60,527 nt of DNA, taken from JACJYE01 sp964432875 (GTDB lineage Bacteria; Bacteroidota; Bacteroidia; Chitinophagales; Saprospiraceae). Under the pieces are notes generated by a model, which searched no databases, was not told the origin of the DNA, and saw only the letters and a list, made by a program, of their open reading frames with translations. A program made the position numbers and the translations under genes. Positions 1-8,717 of this stretch are shown here, piece by piece (the stretch's first letter is position 1; each line of letters starts with the position of its first letter). The stretch covers positions 1 to 60,527 of the forward strand of contig CAYSPJ010000016.1 of assembly GCA_964432875.1 (NCBI GenBank), written 5' to 3'.

Positions 1-1216
1 CATGGATTTGGATCGCCTCATCGGTAGCCAGGCAGACTAGTTCGGAGCCTTTTACCTTGATTATAGAAGCTTCGATGGCAAACTCGCGGATTGCTTTTAC
101 CTTAGCTTCGCTTTCCGGTACTCCTGCCGCCCGCAGCTCCGCTTCCTTGGCATCGATCATCGCCGTGGTGCGGAAGAGGGCGGCTTCATTGGCAAAGGTA
201 TGGGTAGCAAGCTGTCCGATTTTATGTTGGATGGCCCCAAACTCGGCGATGGGCTTGCCAAATTGCCTCCGCTCAAGGGCATACTGTACCGCTTTGTCAA
301 TAGAAAGCTGCGCGCCACCGATGCCGCCAGCCCCGGCTTTAATGCGGCCGCCATTGAGGATGTTGAGCGCGATCTTGAAGCCCTCCTGGCGCTTTCCCAA
401 CAGATTTTCAACCGGCACTGGGCAATTGTCGAAGTACAATTGCACCGTAGAGGAGCCTTTGATGCCCATCTTCTTCTCCTCCGGGCCGGTGGAGAAGCCA
501 GGGTAGCCACGCTCCACGATAAAAGCCGAAAGGTTCTCGTCTTGTTCGATTTTGGCAAAGACGATGAACACATCGGCAAAACCGCCATTGGTAATCCAGA
601 TTTTCTGGCCGTTGAGCAGATAGTGATGGCCATCGGGGCTGGGGGTAGCGGAGGTTTTGCCCGCATTGGCATCTGAGCCTGCCTCCGGCTCGGTGAGCGC
701 ATAAGCCGCAATCAGCTCTCCGCTGGCGATGCCAGGCAGATATTTTGCCTTTTGTGTTTCGTTGCCATAATAGACAATGGGCAGGCAGCCGATGGAGGTC
801 TGCGCGCCGAGTGTAGTGGCAAAGGAGAAGCCATTGGACATGGCTTTGGAAAAAAGGGCGTTGGTCTTAAAATCTAGCCCCATGCCGCCATAAGCCTCGG
901 GGATACTGACCCCGCACAAGCCCAGTTCGCCAGCTTTTTTTAGGAGGGCTAGGGCTTCCGCCCGGTCGGCATCATTGGTGGCTTGCAATTCGCGGCCGCG
1001 CTGGAAAAAGGGCTGCTGGATTTCCCGCAGGCAAAAATCGGTGACCAACTCGGCAATCATCAGCTGCTCCTCATTTAGTTCTTCGCTGATGAAAACCTCG
1101 CGGTAGGGGGTATCGCCCGTAACGAAATAACCACCACTAAGGCGGAGGTTAGCAAAGTGTGCTTCTGCAGGCGGGGCTAGAGGGGTAGCGGTTTCGCGGA
1201 TGGCTTGCTCGGTCAT
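1..1216 (-). CDS. acyl-CoA dehydrogenase (3' end beyond window)
   Basis: The minus-strand frame is open from an ATG at 1216 to the window edge, giving about 405 residues without a stop, so the C-terminus is missing. The product should oxidise acyl-CoA to enoyl-CoA with FAD in beta-oxidation. The segment YALTEPEAGSDANAG matches the first acyl-CoA dehydrogenase signature, followed by the beta-domain motif KIWITNGG and the helical-domain stretch GGRIKAGAGGIGGAQ. About 40 residues precede the usual dehydrogenase core, as in the longer-chain acyl-CoA dehydrogenases of Bacteroidota with an extra C-terminal helical domain. That domain would lie outside the window. A -7 element lies at 1306-1313. The family call is firm; the chain-length preference is inferred. 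Confidence 0.93.
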   Translation of the reverse strand, partial: MTEQAIRETATPLAPPAEAHFANLRLSGGYFVTGDTPYREVFISEELNEEQLMIAELVTDFCLREIQQPFFQRGRELQATNDADRAEALALLKKAGELGLCGVSIPEAYGGMGLDFKTNALFSKAMSNGFSFATTLGAQTSIGCLPIVYYGNETQKAKYLPGIASGELIAAYALTEPEAGSDANAGKTSATPSPDGHHYLLNGQKIWITNGGFADVFIVFAKIEQDENLSAFIVERGYPGFSTGPEEKKMGIKGSSTVQLYFDNCPVPVENLLGKRQEGFKIALNILNGGRIKAGAGGIGGAQLSIDKAVQYALERRQFGKPIAEFGAIQHKIGQLATHTFANEAALFRTTAMIDAKEAELRAAGVPESEAKVKAIREFAIEASIIKVKGSELVCLATDEAIQIH

Positions 1217-1305
1217 TTTGTCTATGGAATGAATGCTTGGTCAGGAAATTTAGCGTTTATGACTTAGGAAACCCGCAGCTATTGAAGGCACCTAAATCAG
1301 TCACG

Positions 1306-1313
1306 CAAAAATA
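1306..1313 (-). promoter_or_regulatory. Bacteroidota -7 promoter element for the acyl-CoA dehydrogenase gene
   Basis: On the minus strand this reads TATTTTTG, an exact TAnnTTTG match, about 90 bases before the start codon. I do not see a clear -33 TTTG. Confidence 0.45.
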
Positions 1314-1444
1314 ACAGAAAAACAAGCTTACGGTTTGATTATTACGTGGCCTATCTACCTACTATGCAGGTATGCTGCTTTTTCCAGTTTGCGCAAAGCT
1401 CTAAATCCCCCCGTTGACAGTGCGAGAGCTACCATCATTCCGGC

Positions 1445-1828
1445 TCAAACCGCCGCAATCGCCTGCACCTCCAGCCCTAGCCCATAGTGCAGCTCTGGTA
1501 CCGGCACCACTGCCCGGGCTGGCCGGTGGTCGCCCATGATGCGGGCATAAACAGCGTTGATGTGGCCCCAGGTTTGGATGTCAGACACGTAAATGGTCAC
1601 GGAAAGCACCCGGTCGAGGCTACTGCCGACGGCGTGGAGGATAGCGGCGATGTTGCGGAAAACCAGCTCCGTCTGCGCTTCGATCGAGGCATTGCTGAGC
1701 TTGTTGCCGTCCTGGTCAATAGGCAATTGGCCCGCCAAGTAAACCAGGCCGTTGTGGACGACGGCTTGGGAGTAATGCCCCGCTGGCGCGGGCGCACTTT
1801 CAGTGTAGATGGTTTGGATATCTGGCAT
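1445..1828 (-). CDS. RidA/YjgF/YER057c family protein (enamine/imine deaminase-like)
   Basis: This 127-residue protein has the RidA fold signature: an N-terminal APAPAGHYSQAVVHNGLVYLAGQ segment (split here by its natural G-Q end), a middle VTIYVSDI segment, and a C-terminal RAVVPVPEL containing the conserved arginine that binds the substrate carboxylate in active RidA deaminases. Family members hydrolyse reactive enamine and imine intermediates from PLP enzymes. The start chosen is the ATG at 1828, because the upstream in-frame residues MLQIHHF fall within the promoter/leader area and a -7 element sits at 1847-1854. It is divergent from the split-barrel/DinB gene. The exact substrate is unknown. 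Confidence 0.88.
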   Translation of the reverse strand: MPDIQTIYTESAPAPAGHYSQAVVHNGLVYLAGQLPIDQDGNKLSNASIEAQTELVFRNIAAILHAVGSSLDRVLSVTIYVSDIQTWGHINAVYARIMGDHRPARAVVPVPELHYGLGLEVQAIAAV

Positions 1829-1846
1829 AAAATGATGTATTTGCAG

Positions 1847-1854
1847 CAAATATA
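1847..1854 (-). promoter_or_regulatory. -7 promoter element of the RidA-family gene
   Basis: On the minus strand this reads TATATTTG, an exact TAnnTTTG match, 18 bases upstream of the ATG. The predicted leader is therefore only about a dozen bases. Confidence 0.55.
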
Positions 1855-1922
1855 GGAAACTTCTAAATTGCTAGAAAGACGGGGCTAGAGCGCGAAAGGC
1901 AGCATAGAATCGCTGCAAGCTA

Positions 1923-1930
1923 TATCTTTG
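1923..1930 (+). promoter_or_regulatory. -7 promoter element of the split-barrel/DinB gene
   Basis: It reads TATCTTTG, an exact TAnnTTTG match, 19 bases before the ATG at 1950. It forms a divergent pair with the minus-strand element at 1847-1854. Confidence 0.6.
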
Positions 1931-1949
1931 CTCCAAAATACCCAAACTC

Positions 1950-3158
1950 ATGCCAGATTATCCTAAAACACCACGCTCCACCGTCAAGCGCATCCCCAAG
2001 CGGGGGCATTACGACCGCGCTACCGTCCATGCCGTGCTCGATGCCGGGCGGGTATGCCACGTCGGCTTCGTCGTCGAGGGGCAGCCTTTTGTCATCCCCA
2101 CCGCCTACGGGCGCGAAGGGGATGTAATCTACCTGCATGGGGCAACGACGAGCCGCCTGCTGGCCCACCTGCAGCAGGGCGTGCCGGCCTGCGTGGCGGT
2201 CACGCATCTAGACGGCGTGGTGCTGGCGCGCTCATTATTTCACCACTCGCTCAACTACCGTTCGGCAGTCGTCTTTGGCACGGCGCGCCTGGTGGAGGAT
2301 GCCGCTGAGCGCGAGCGGGCCCTGACCGTCATTTCGGAGCAGTTGCTGCCGGGCCGCTGGGCAGAGGCGCGGCAGCCCAATGCCAAGGAAAACAAAGCTA
2401 CGGCTGTGCTGGCTATCTCCATCGAAGAAGCCAGCGCCAAGATACGCGCTGGCGGCCCGGTGGATGATGCGGAAGATTATAGCCTGCCCATCTGGGCGGG
2501 CGTCTTGCCCATGCAAACCTGCTATGGCCTGCCCCTGCCGGATGAACAGATGCCCCTCGGCATAGCTGCAGCGGCCAGCGTGATACAAGCGTTAGGCAGC
2601 ACACCCATCGCCCTGCCCCTGCCAGGCCTGAAGCCGATAGAGCCGCCGCTGCCCGATGAGTACGCGCCCTTTTATGCTGCTTATGTCGCCAAGGCCAATG
2701 GCCGGGATGCCGCTCAACTATTGGCGGAGGCGCTACTGGCCACCCCGCTGCTGCTGGCGCAGCTGCCCGAAGCGCAATGGGACTATGCCTACGTCCCCGG
2801 CAAATGGAGCATCCGCGAAATGTTGCTACACGTGATTGATACGGAGCGCATCATGGCCTATCGGCTGCTGCGCATCAGCCGGGGCGACGAGTCGCCGCTG
2901 CCGGGCTTTGATGAGCAAGCCTATGCCGCCAATAGCCATGCTGCCGGGCGCAGCGCCGCCTCGCTCATCGCCGAGTATCAGGCCGTGCGGCAAGCTACCT
3001 TGCACTTGCTGGCCAATCTGCCGCCGGAGGCTTGGCGGAAAACCGGGACGGCGAGCCAGAGTAAGGTGTCGGCACGCGCCCTTGCTTACATCATCGCCGG
3101 GCATGAGCAGCATCATCTGGCCGTACTGCGCGAGCGGTATTTAAGCGTCTTTGTATAA
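1950..3158 (+). CDS. pyridoxamine-5'-phosphate-oxidase-like (NimA-type) split-barrel domain fused to a DinB-like domain
   Basis: This 402-residue protein has two parts. Residues 1-205 resemble the FMN-binding split barrel of the Pyridox_ox_2/NimA group: RRRGHYDR-like start (here PKRGHYDR), HVGFVVEGQPFVIPTAY, YLHGATTSR, a central HHSLNYRSAVVFG segment, and a SLPIWAGVLP end. Residues about 225-400 resemble the DinB/YfiT four-helix bundle: GKWSIREMLLHVIDTER, with H294, and a C-terminal GHEQHH at about 385-389, giving three potential metal-binding histidines. Single-domain members of the first family often bind flavin or heme; DinB-like proteins are often thiol-dependent transferases. What the fusion does is not known. 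The gene stands alone, divergent from the RidA gene, with its own promoter. Confidence 0.85.
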   Translation: MPDYPKTPRSTVKRIPKRGHYDRATVHAVLDAGRVCHVGFVVEGQPFVIPTAYGREGDVIYLHGATTSRLLAHLQQGVPACVAVTHLDGVVLARSLFHHSLNYRSAVVFGTARLVEDAAERERALTVISEQLLPGRWAEARQPNAKENKATAVLAISIEEASAKIRAGGPVDDAEDYSLPIWAGVLPMQTCYGLPLPDEQMPLGIAAAASVIQALGSTPIALPLPGLKPIEPPLPDEYAPFYAAYVAKANGRDAAQLLAEALLATPLLLAQLPEAQWDYAYVPGKWSIREMLLHVIDTERIMAYRLLRISRGDESPLPGFDEQAYAANSHAAGRSAASLIAEYQAVRQATLHLLANLPPEAWRKTGTASQSKVSARALAYIIAGHEQHHLAVLRERYLSVFV

Positions 3159-3238
3159 CCACCTAACCGCATTGTCCATTTCCATCAATCAGCAGTTGGT
3201 TTTGGATCGAGCTGAAATGATTATATCCTTGCCAAGCT

Positions 3239-4366
3239 TCAGCTCGCCACGAAGTCCACAAAGTTTTCACGGTGAATACATGAATACTGTGCATTGGGGT
3301 AGGCTGCTAACCAGGAGGCGTTTGGTTTGGAAGGCTTGCCCCATTTCATTTCATACCCATGGAGCACTCCATTGGCTTCTTCAATATAATCTAGCTCGAC
3401 CCCGGAGTAAGTGCGCCAAAAATAGGTGTTGACGCGTTGACGGGCATACTTGATTTTTTTCATCCGCTCTACAATCAGGAAGTTTTCCCAAAGCCCGCCA
3501 ACATCTGTCCGCATATCAAGCGGGTTGAAGTTGTTGATCAGGTTGTTGCGCACACCAAGGTCATAAAAGTAAATTTTGCTCATTTTGGTGATTTCTTTGC
3601 GAGGGTTGTTGCTGAACCCGCCGAGCCGGAAGATAATGAAACCTTTTTCAAGGAGGTCAATATAGTTGGCTACAGTTTCGTGACTCATGCCCAATGCACG
3701 CCCCAATTCATTCAGAGAAACCGTGCTGCCGATTTGTAAAGCCAACATTTGCAACAGCTTCCTGATTTTGTCGGCATATTTGATGCCGGAAAGTTGCAAG
3801 ATGTCTTTATATAAATAGGCGGAAGTCAGTTCTTCTAAACGGTCAATTTTTGTTTCTGCCCCGATCGTGCGCATGATTTCGGGATAAGCCCCGTAGATCA
3901 GCAGAGACTCAGCTTGTTTCTTTAATTCAAATATCGAGCTGTGTCCAATGATTTCCTCCGCCGAAATGGGAAAAAGCCGGTAGGTTTTGGTGCGCCCGGT
4001 GAGCGGCTCCTGGATATTGTTTGCCAAATCAAAAGAGGAAGAACCCGTTACAATGATTTTTAAATGAGGCATTTCATCGTGCAAAATCTTCAGATTGATG
4101 CCAATATCTCGGATATTTTGGGCTTCATCAATGAAAAGAAGATTTTTGGAGCCAATCAGCTCTTGCATCTTGTGCAGGTCTCGGGAGGAAAAAACCTCAT
4201 TATAAACCAGTTGGTCTGCGTTGATAGACAAAGTATTAGGATGATCTTTGATGAGTTCTTTCACCAGCGTGGTTTTGCCAACCTGGCGGGCACCGTATAG
4301 GATGATAATCTTATTCAAATCGCGCAAATCTCGTTCGATTTGAGTTCTGATGATGCGAGGATACAT
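3239..4366 (-). CDS. AAA+ ATPase with C-terminal DUF4143 domain
   Basis: The 375-residue protein begins MYPRIIRTQIER, carries Walker A GARQVGKT at about residues 25-32, Walker B LLFIDEAQN at about 96-104 and a sensor-like IIVTGSSSFDL. The C-terminal half fits DUF4143: a winged-helix segment (VSLNELGRALGMSHETV) followed by a nuclease-fold-like region (LWENFLIVERM, YFWRTYSGVELDYIEE). These ATPases are very widespread in Bacteroidota and archaea, usually as isolated genes. Their role is not established, though selfish or defence functions have been suggested. Here it is a single gene with a promoter at 4389-4396. It is more AT-rich than its neighbours, consistent with recent acquisition. Confidence 0.9.
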   Translation of the reverse strand: MYPRIIRTQIERDLRDLNKIIILYGARQVGKTTLVKELIKDHPNTLSINADQLVYNEVFSSRDLHKMQELIGSKNLLFIDEAQNIRDIGINLKILHDEMPHLKIIVTGSSSFDLANNIQEPLTGRTKTYRLFPISAEEIIGHSSIFELKKQAESLLIYGAYPEIMRTIGAETKIDRLEELTSAYLYKDILQLSGIKYADKIRKLLQMLALQIGSTVSLNELGRALGMSHETVANYIDLLEKGFIIFRLGGFSNNPRKEITKMSKIYFYDLGVRNNLINNFNPLDMRTDVGGLWENFLIVERMKKIKYARQRVNTYFWRTYSGVELDYIEEANGVLHGYEMKWGKPSKPNASWLAAYPNAQYSCIHRENFVDFVAS

Positions 4367-4388
4367 AGCTTAATCGAGTTAGACTAGA

Positions 4389-4396
4389 CAAATTTA
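4389..4396 (-). promoter_or_regulatory. -7 promoter element of the DUF4143 ATPase gene
   Basis: On the minus strand this reads TAAATTTG, an exact TAnnTTTG match, 22 bases before the start codon. Confidence 0.5.
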
Positions 4397-4563
4397 ATAC
4401 GATTTTTCAAAACTAATGAATTTATTCAATTGAATTTTTCAGATTAAGATGAATAATTAAATCAAATTTATAGATCAAGGCAATTCTTCAAGCGGGCTAA
4501 AGCACGTGAGCAATCCCCTTCAATTATCGGCAACATTCACTTTTTTAGGTTAAGCGCATACCA

Positions 4564-5361
4564 CTACTCGCAAAACGCCCGCTCGGCCAAGCCAGGGTCT
4601 AGCACAAAAGGGTTAGGCTTGCCGTCTTGATGGCGGGCGATGGCGCGGGTGCGGGCCGCTTCCCGCGCATCGGGCTGGTCTTGGCGGTGCCATTGGCAAA
4701 GGGTTTGTACCTGTTGGTGGAAAAAGTCCGGATCAGCGACATCGGCCTCTTCCCGATAGATGGTGTAAAAATAGAACATAGCCCGGGCGATATCTCCTTT
4801 CACGGCTTCGCGTGGCTCGAACCAGCCAGTCATCACCTCGCTGTACTCGTCAATATTGGTGGGCGGTGGGATGCCCTGGCGGCTGTAGCCCTGGCGCAGC
4901 CATTGACGCGTCTGCCGATCATCAATTTCGCCAAAAGGGTAGTTGCTGCGGGCATCATTCGCGGCGATGCGGGTGGGGGTCAGGCAGTGGAGGTCGCTAT
5001 GGGCGTTGCCGTCGCGGGCGCCTTTGCTGCGCGGCCAGAGGTGCTCGCAGTTGATGCCGTCGCGCTGCCCGTCGCGGTACAGGTACTGAGAGGCCCGCTC
5101 AGCCCTCGGGTCCAGGTAGAGGCGGTAGCCGGTGTACAGGCAAGTCACGCTGTCGTTCACGTTGTCCAATTCGCGGTACATCAGCTCGCGGGCGGGGCCG
5201 TAGCTGAGCACCCGCTGGGGCTTATAAGCTTGGCGTATGGCCTGCTGCAAGGCCTCGCCCCGCATTTGTGGGAAGATAGCCGCCGCCGTGGCGGGCTGGG
5301 CGTGCCCGCTCAGCGCGATGAGCGATAGGAGGAGGCATAAGAGCGCGTGCAGGTGTTTCAT
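4564..5361 (-). CDS. secreted endonuclease I family nuclease
   Basis: The mature start is the ATG at 5361, which opens with a signal peptide (MKHLHALLCLLLSLIALSGHAQ). An upstream in-frame extension to 5499 lacks such features and is rejected. The 265-residue product contains the endonuclease I core: INCEHLWPRSKG with the catalytic histidine, SDLHCLTPTRIAANDARSN, and YPFGEID. Relatives are periplasmic or secreted DNases/RNases that cut nucleic acid nonspecifically using a metal ion. A nutrient-scavenging role is probable. The spacing of the conserved His, Asn and Arg motifs is as expected for the family. Confidence 0.9.
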   Translation of the reverse strand: MKHLHALLCLLLSLIALSGHAQPATAAAIFPQMRGEALQQAIRQAYKPQRVLSYGPARELMYRELDNVNDSVTCLYTGYRLYLDPRAERASQYLYRDGQRDGINCEHLWPRSKGARDGNAHSDLHCLTPTRIAANDARSNYPFGEIDDRQTRQWLRQGYSRQGIPPPTNIDEYSEVMTGWFEPREAVKGDIARAMFYFYTIYREEADVADPDFFHQQVQTLCQWHRQDQPDAREAARTRAIARHQDGKPNPFVLDPGLAERAFCE

Positions 5362-5826
5362 ATCAGATGATGGTGGCTTCAGGTTTGGAAAATTTGCGAT
5401 GGAAAGGCTTGGGTGTCGTTCGTTCAAGCACAAAGAATGACTTATGACTTTGTGTCGATTTTTTATTACGACCCTAAGCCCAGAATAAACCGGAAGCAAA
5501 ATACTTCATAAAAAATGATGAATTTGCTTGCCAGGCATCAATGTTTTTGTATTTTTACCAATGTTTCACCTTAAAAATCTATACTGATATGAAAAAAACA
5601 CAAAGACCGGCGCCCGCGGGGGGGGTGGGGGGGGGGCGCCGGTGGGGGGGGGGGGGGTGGGGGGGGGGGGGGTTGGGNNNNNNNNNNTTTTTGTTTCCCC
5701 GCAAAATTGTTTTTTTTTTTTTAAAAATTTTTACACAAAAAAATTATAAAGTTTTTTAAAAAAAAAAAAAACCCCCCCCCCCCCCCCGCGCTGATTACAG
5801 GGTTTCCACCTCTGCTGGCTAAGCTT
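5362..5826. other. damaged intergenic stretch with homopolymer runs and a 10-base N gap
   Basis: From about 5611 the sequence degenerates into G runs interrupted by T, then N at 5678-5687, T and A runs and a C run ending near 5787. These have no coding sense and look like low-quality read ends joined over a gap. Before them, an ATG at 5589 starts MKKTQRP, which may be the true beginning of the next gene. Nothing between 5362 and 5588 is recognisable. Confidence 0.8.
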
Positions 5827-7371
5827 TTGTGGACGATGATTTTACTATTGAGTTTAATCCCTGGAAACAGCCAAAGCCTGAGCGGCATCGTTGTTGACCC
5901 CTGTACGGGGAGCCGAAAAATCCCGAATGCCAACATCCAAATCCAATTGCAATCAGATCCGGCTCAAAACTGGACTGCGGTGACGGGCAGCAATGGGCAA
6001 TGGAGCTTTGATTTCACTTCAGAGCAGCCTGATGGCGCGTACACTGTTAAAGTCGTCACTCCTACTGGTGCAGACCCCGTTCAATACATCGTCAACAAGC
6101 CTGGCCCAAACCAATCACTCCTGGATTTTGTGGCTTTCCCTGATGTAGCGCCGATTAGGATGAAAAATTGCATCAACGGGAATACTCTTTCATTCGAGGG
6201 CGAGGGTCCAGCTTATCTCGTCAATTGCGAAGGAAACGAGGATGATTTTTCCTTCTGGGCGGTCAGCGTCGAAGTCGTAGAAAGTGGGATAGTCTCTCCT
6301 GGCGGGCACTGTGACCTAATCCCGCTTGCCCCTTTCTGCATCTCGCTGATGGTATGGGATGCCGACAGAGATGGCAATATCATCAACAATACCCCGAAAT
6401 ATGATCAAATGTTCAATATGATGGATTGCCGTGAACTCTGCCTTGGCTTTGATAATGGAGTGGGGGCCTATCTTTTTCAGCTCAATCTCGAATCTGGGCA
6501 TTATGTTTTTGAGTTTGAAATCAACTGTTGCGCCAAGCGCGGGCCCAGAAAAAGCACGAAAGAACATGTTTTTATCTATGAAGAGGGCATATCGACAGCA
6601 GATGCAGAATTTACATACATAGCCTCGCAATTGGTAGAGCAAATCAACAATGAGCCTCAGCCTTATGACGGGCAGATTGCCCGTTCGAGCGTGAAGCCCG
6701 GCCCGGCGCTGGGCGATCTTTCCGTCGGGTTGAACATCGCTCTTCCCGAAGAGAGCTTTATCACTGCTTATTCAGTCTCTGTTTATGAAGTGGGGTGTAC
6801 AGGAGACGATGATGAAGTTTTGATATACAGCACGGGCGTAACCAGTGCCCCTTATGGACAATTCAGCTATCCGTTTCTCTTCCTTACGGAGATTTTAGAC
6901 CAGGCAACGGGCTGGCCCTATTTTTTTGTCAACAGCAACACCGTCGGCAAGTGCTTCAAAGCCAAAGTGTCAGTAGAAAACCTCTGCGGGAGTGAGAGTG
7001 CCATCGGCTACTTCACCATTACGGAGCAGTGCCAGTTTTGCCTGCTAGAGGATACTCCTGATCAAGCCGCCGCGCTGCCTTTACCTAGAGAAAAAGCTTT
7101 AGCCGTTGCTGCCCCAGAGGTATCTGTATTCCCTAATCCCGCCACAGATAAAACCTGGTTCGTAGCAGAAGCCACAGAGGAAGGGCCTGTACAAATCGAC
7201 CTTTTCAATGCCGCTGGTTCGTGGATAGCCCGGATAGTTGATGAACCTGCCACCGCGAAAGGCCGCCATGGGTTTGAATGGGTCAGGGCGGGCCACATCC
7301 CACCAGGCATATACTTTTATCGTTGGTCCATTGGCAATGCCTACGGTAGCGGAAAGCTGATGCTCTACTAA
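5827..7371 (+). CDS. secreted protein with N-terminal carboxypeptidase-regulatory-like domain and T9SS type A sorting domain (5' end uncertain)
   Basis: The frame is open upstream into the damaged stretch. The hydrophobic LLLSLIPGNSQS segment is probably the end of a signal peptide whose beginning is lost; 5827 is a TTG and the first ATG is 5836. Residues about 18-90 (LSGIVVDPCTGSRKIPNANI, WSFDF, GAYTVKV) resemble a carboxypeptidase-regulatory or Cna-B-like beta-sandwich. The middle is cysteine-containing and not recognised. The last 80 residues form a type A T9SS signal: VSVFPNPATDKTW, VQIDLFNAAGSWI, IPPGIYFYRW and a final GSGKLMLY. The protein is therefore likely exported across the outer membrane and attached to the surface. 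It is followed by a strong hairpin and another T9SS cargo gene. Confidence 0.78.
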   Translation: MWTMILLLSLIPGNSQSLSGIVVDPCTGSRKIPNANIQIQLQSDPAQNWTAVTGSNGQWSFDFTSEQPDGAYTVKVVTPTGADPVQYIVNKPGPNQSLLDFVAFPDVAPIRMKNCINGNTLSFEGEGPAYLVNCEGNEDDFSFWAVSVEVVESGIVSPGGHCDLIPLAPFCISLMVWDADRDGNIINNTPKYDQMFNMMDCRELCLGFDNGVGAYLFQLNLESGHYVFEFEINCCAKRGPRKSTKEHVFIYEEGISTADAEFTYIASQLVEQINNEPQPYDGQIARSSVKPGPALGDLSVGLNIALPEESFITAYSVSVYEVGCTGDDDEVLIYSTGVTSAPYGQFSYPFLFLTEILDQATGWPYFFVNSNTVGKCFKAKVSVENLCGSESAIGYFTITEQCQFCLLEDTPDQAAALPLPREKALAVAAPEVSVFPNPATDKTWFVAEATEEGPVQIDLFNAAGSWIARIVDEPATAKGRHGFEWVRAGHIPPGIYFYRWSIGNAYGSGKLMLY

Positions 7372-7376
7372 CCCAA

Positions 7377-7411
7377 CCCCGGTGCCGCAGCGTAGCGCTG
7401 CGGCACCGGGG
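7377..7411. terminator. perfect 16-bp hairpin between two T9SS cargo genes
   Basis: The arms 7377-7392 and 7396-7411 are exact reverse complements separated by TAG. No T run follows on either strand, so it may be a transcription barrier, an mRNA-stabilising hairpin or a dispersed palindrome rather than a classic intrinsic terminator. Confidence 0.5.
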
Positions 7412-7427
7412 CAAACCGCATCCAATC

Positions 7428-8630
7428 ATGACACATAAGGATTTGCGCCTCTGGATATTGCCTATGCTCATCTTTTCATACCTAAGTGTCGCCGGGCAAA
7501 ACCTGGTGCCCAACCCAGGCTTTGAAGAATATCTGCGCTGCCCAACTCAGGAGGCGGACTTCAATGGGTTTGTCAGGTTTTGGGTTACATTTTTCTCCAG
7601 CCCTGATTACTTTCATTTGTGTGGGTATTATCCTTCTTGGATTGAAGAGCGTGCAGACCCTTTTGAAGGAGAAGGTTTTGCGGGTGCCCGCTTTTACATC
7701 AACAGTGAGATGTCTTCAAATATATACCGAGAGTACATCCACACATCACTCATCGAACCATTAAAGCCAAGTCAGCTTTATCACGGGCAATACTATTTCA
7801 ACCCCATGAGCTACGGATATAACATTGATAGCTACGGGATGTACTTCTCTGCCTGGCCGCTGAACGATACGCCTGCTTCGGGCATATTGCTGGCAGAACC
7901 CCAAGTAGAGAACCAAAATGGGCTTATCCTCGATTTCGATACATGGCAGCGGGTATCGGGCTGTTTCACCGCTCAAGGCGGGGAGCGATATATCGCGATC
8001 GGCAACTTCCGTGCCGATGAAGAAACAGATACGATCTCTCCCGGTTTCGCTCCATTCCCCATACAGAGGAACTACACGCTCATCGACGCAGTCAGCCTTT
8101 ATGAAGTAGCTTCACTAGTGCCGAGCGATACGCTCTTGTGCATGACTGACAGCATCTTCATCCTTCCGGTCATTCCCCATTTGCCGCTTTGGTATCAACA
8201 GGATGGAGTAAGATTGGAGAACACCCTGCTGCTGTCTCAACCAGGGCAGTTCGACATAGAGGTGTGGCTTGACCCCTGCGGTGTAGTCGGCTCTTTTTCG
8301 GTAAATATAGATTCCTGTCTTGTCGCCGAACCGCAACAGGGCTGCCCAGCATATATCCCTAATGCCTTCAGCCCCAACGGCGATGGCACAAACGACACCT
8401 TTGCCGTGTCGATCCTTTGCGAGCCTTCATCTGCAGTCTTGAGGATATTCAACCGCTGGGGCAGCTTGGTCTTCGAAGCGCATGGCAAAGAGGCAGAATG
8501 GGATGGGCTGATCGGAGGTCGGCCCGCTCCAGTAGGTACCTACGTCTATTTGTTGGAGATCGGTTATCAAGATGAGAGCGGTACGGTACAGGCAGAGCGC
8601 TTTTCCGGAGAGCTCATTTTGATGCGTTGA
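7428..8630 (+). CDS. secreted protein with gliding-motility-associated C-terminal domain (T9SS type B)
   Basis: This 400-residue protein starts with a signal peptide (residues 1-23, ending SVAGQ) followed by NLVPNPGFEEY, a motif found at the start of many Bacteroidota surface proteins with a carbohydrate-binding-like beta-sandwich. The final 90 residues are a typical CHU_C/type B sorting domain: YIPNAFSPNGDGTNDTF, LRIFNRWGSLVFE, EWDGLIGGRPAPVGTYVY and a terminal FSGELILMR. Type B domains route proteins through the T9SS, often to the cell surface or medium in a PorP/SprF-dependent way. The middle is not recognisable as an enzyme. It may share a transcript with the preceding cargo gene, although the hairpin at 7377-7411 lies between them. 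Confidence 0.87.
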   Translation: MTHKDLRLWILPMLIFSYLSVAGQNLVPNPGFEEYLRCPTQEADFNGFVRFWVTFFSSPDYFHLCGYYPSWIEERADPFEGEGFAGARFYINSEMSSNIYREYIHTSLIEPLKPSQLYHGQYYFNPMSYGYNIDSYGMYFSAWPLNDTPASGILLAEPQVENQNGLILDFDTWQRVSGCFTAQGGERYIAIGNFRADEETDTISPGFAPFPIQRNYTLIDAVSLYEVASLVPSDTLLCMTDSIFILPVIPHLPLWYQQDGVRLENTLLLSQPGQFDIEVWLDPCGVVGSFSVNIDSCLVAEPQQGCPAYIPNAFSPNGDGTNDTFAVSILCEPSSAVLRIFNRWGSLVFEAHGKEAEWDGLIGGRPAPVGTYVYLLEIGYQDESGTVQAERFSGELILMR

Positions 8631-8684
8631 ATCTCGCCTCAAGCTGGCGCTGGTTGCAATTGCTCCCGACATGCGACAAATACG

Positions 8685-8692
8685 TATCTTTG
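8685..8692 (+). promoter_or_regulatory. -7 promoter element of the SDR gene
   Basis: It reads TATCTTTG, an exact TAnnTTTG match, 25 bases before the ATG at 8718. Confidence 0.55.
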
Positions 8693-8717
8693 CCCCTCAC
8701 CAACACCCGATCGCACC

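Noticed and set aside
3239..4366. DUF4143 ATPase as a defence island
   Set aside because: No other defence genes are next to it; the restriction-modification pair is 9 kb away, so a defence island is not supported.
5541..5759. Short frame through the homopolymer runs
   Set aside because: It translates G runs and N and has no biological meaning.
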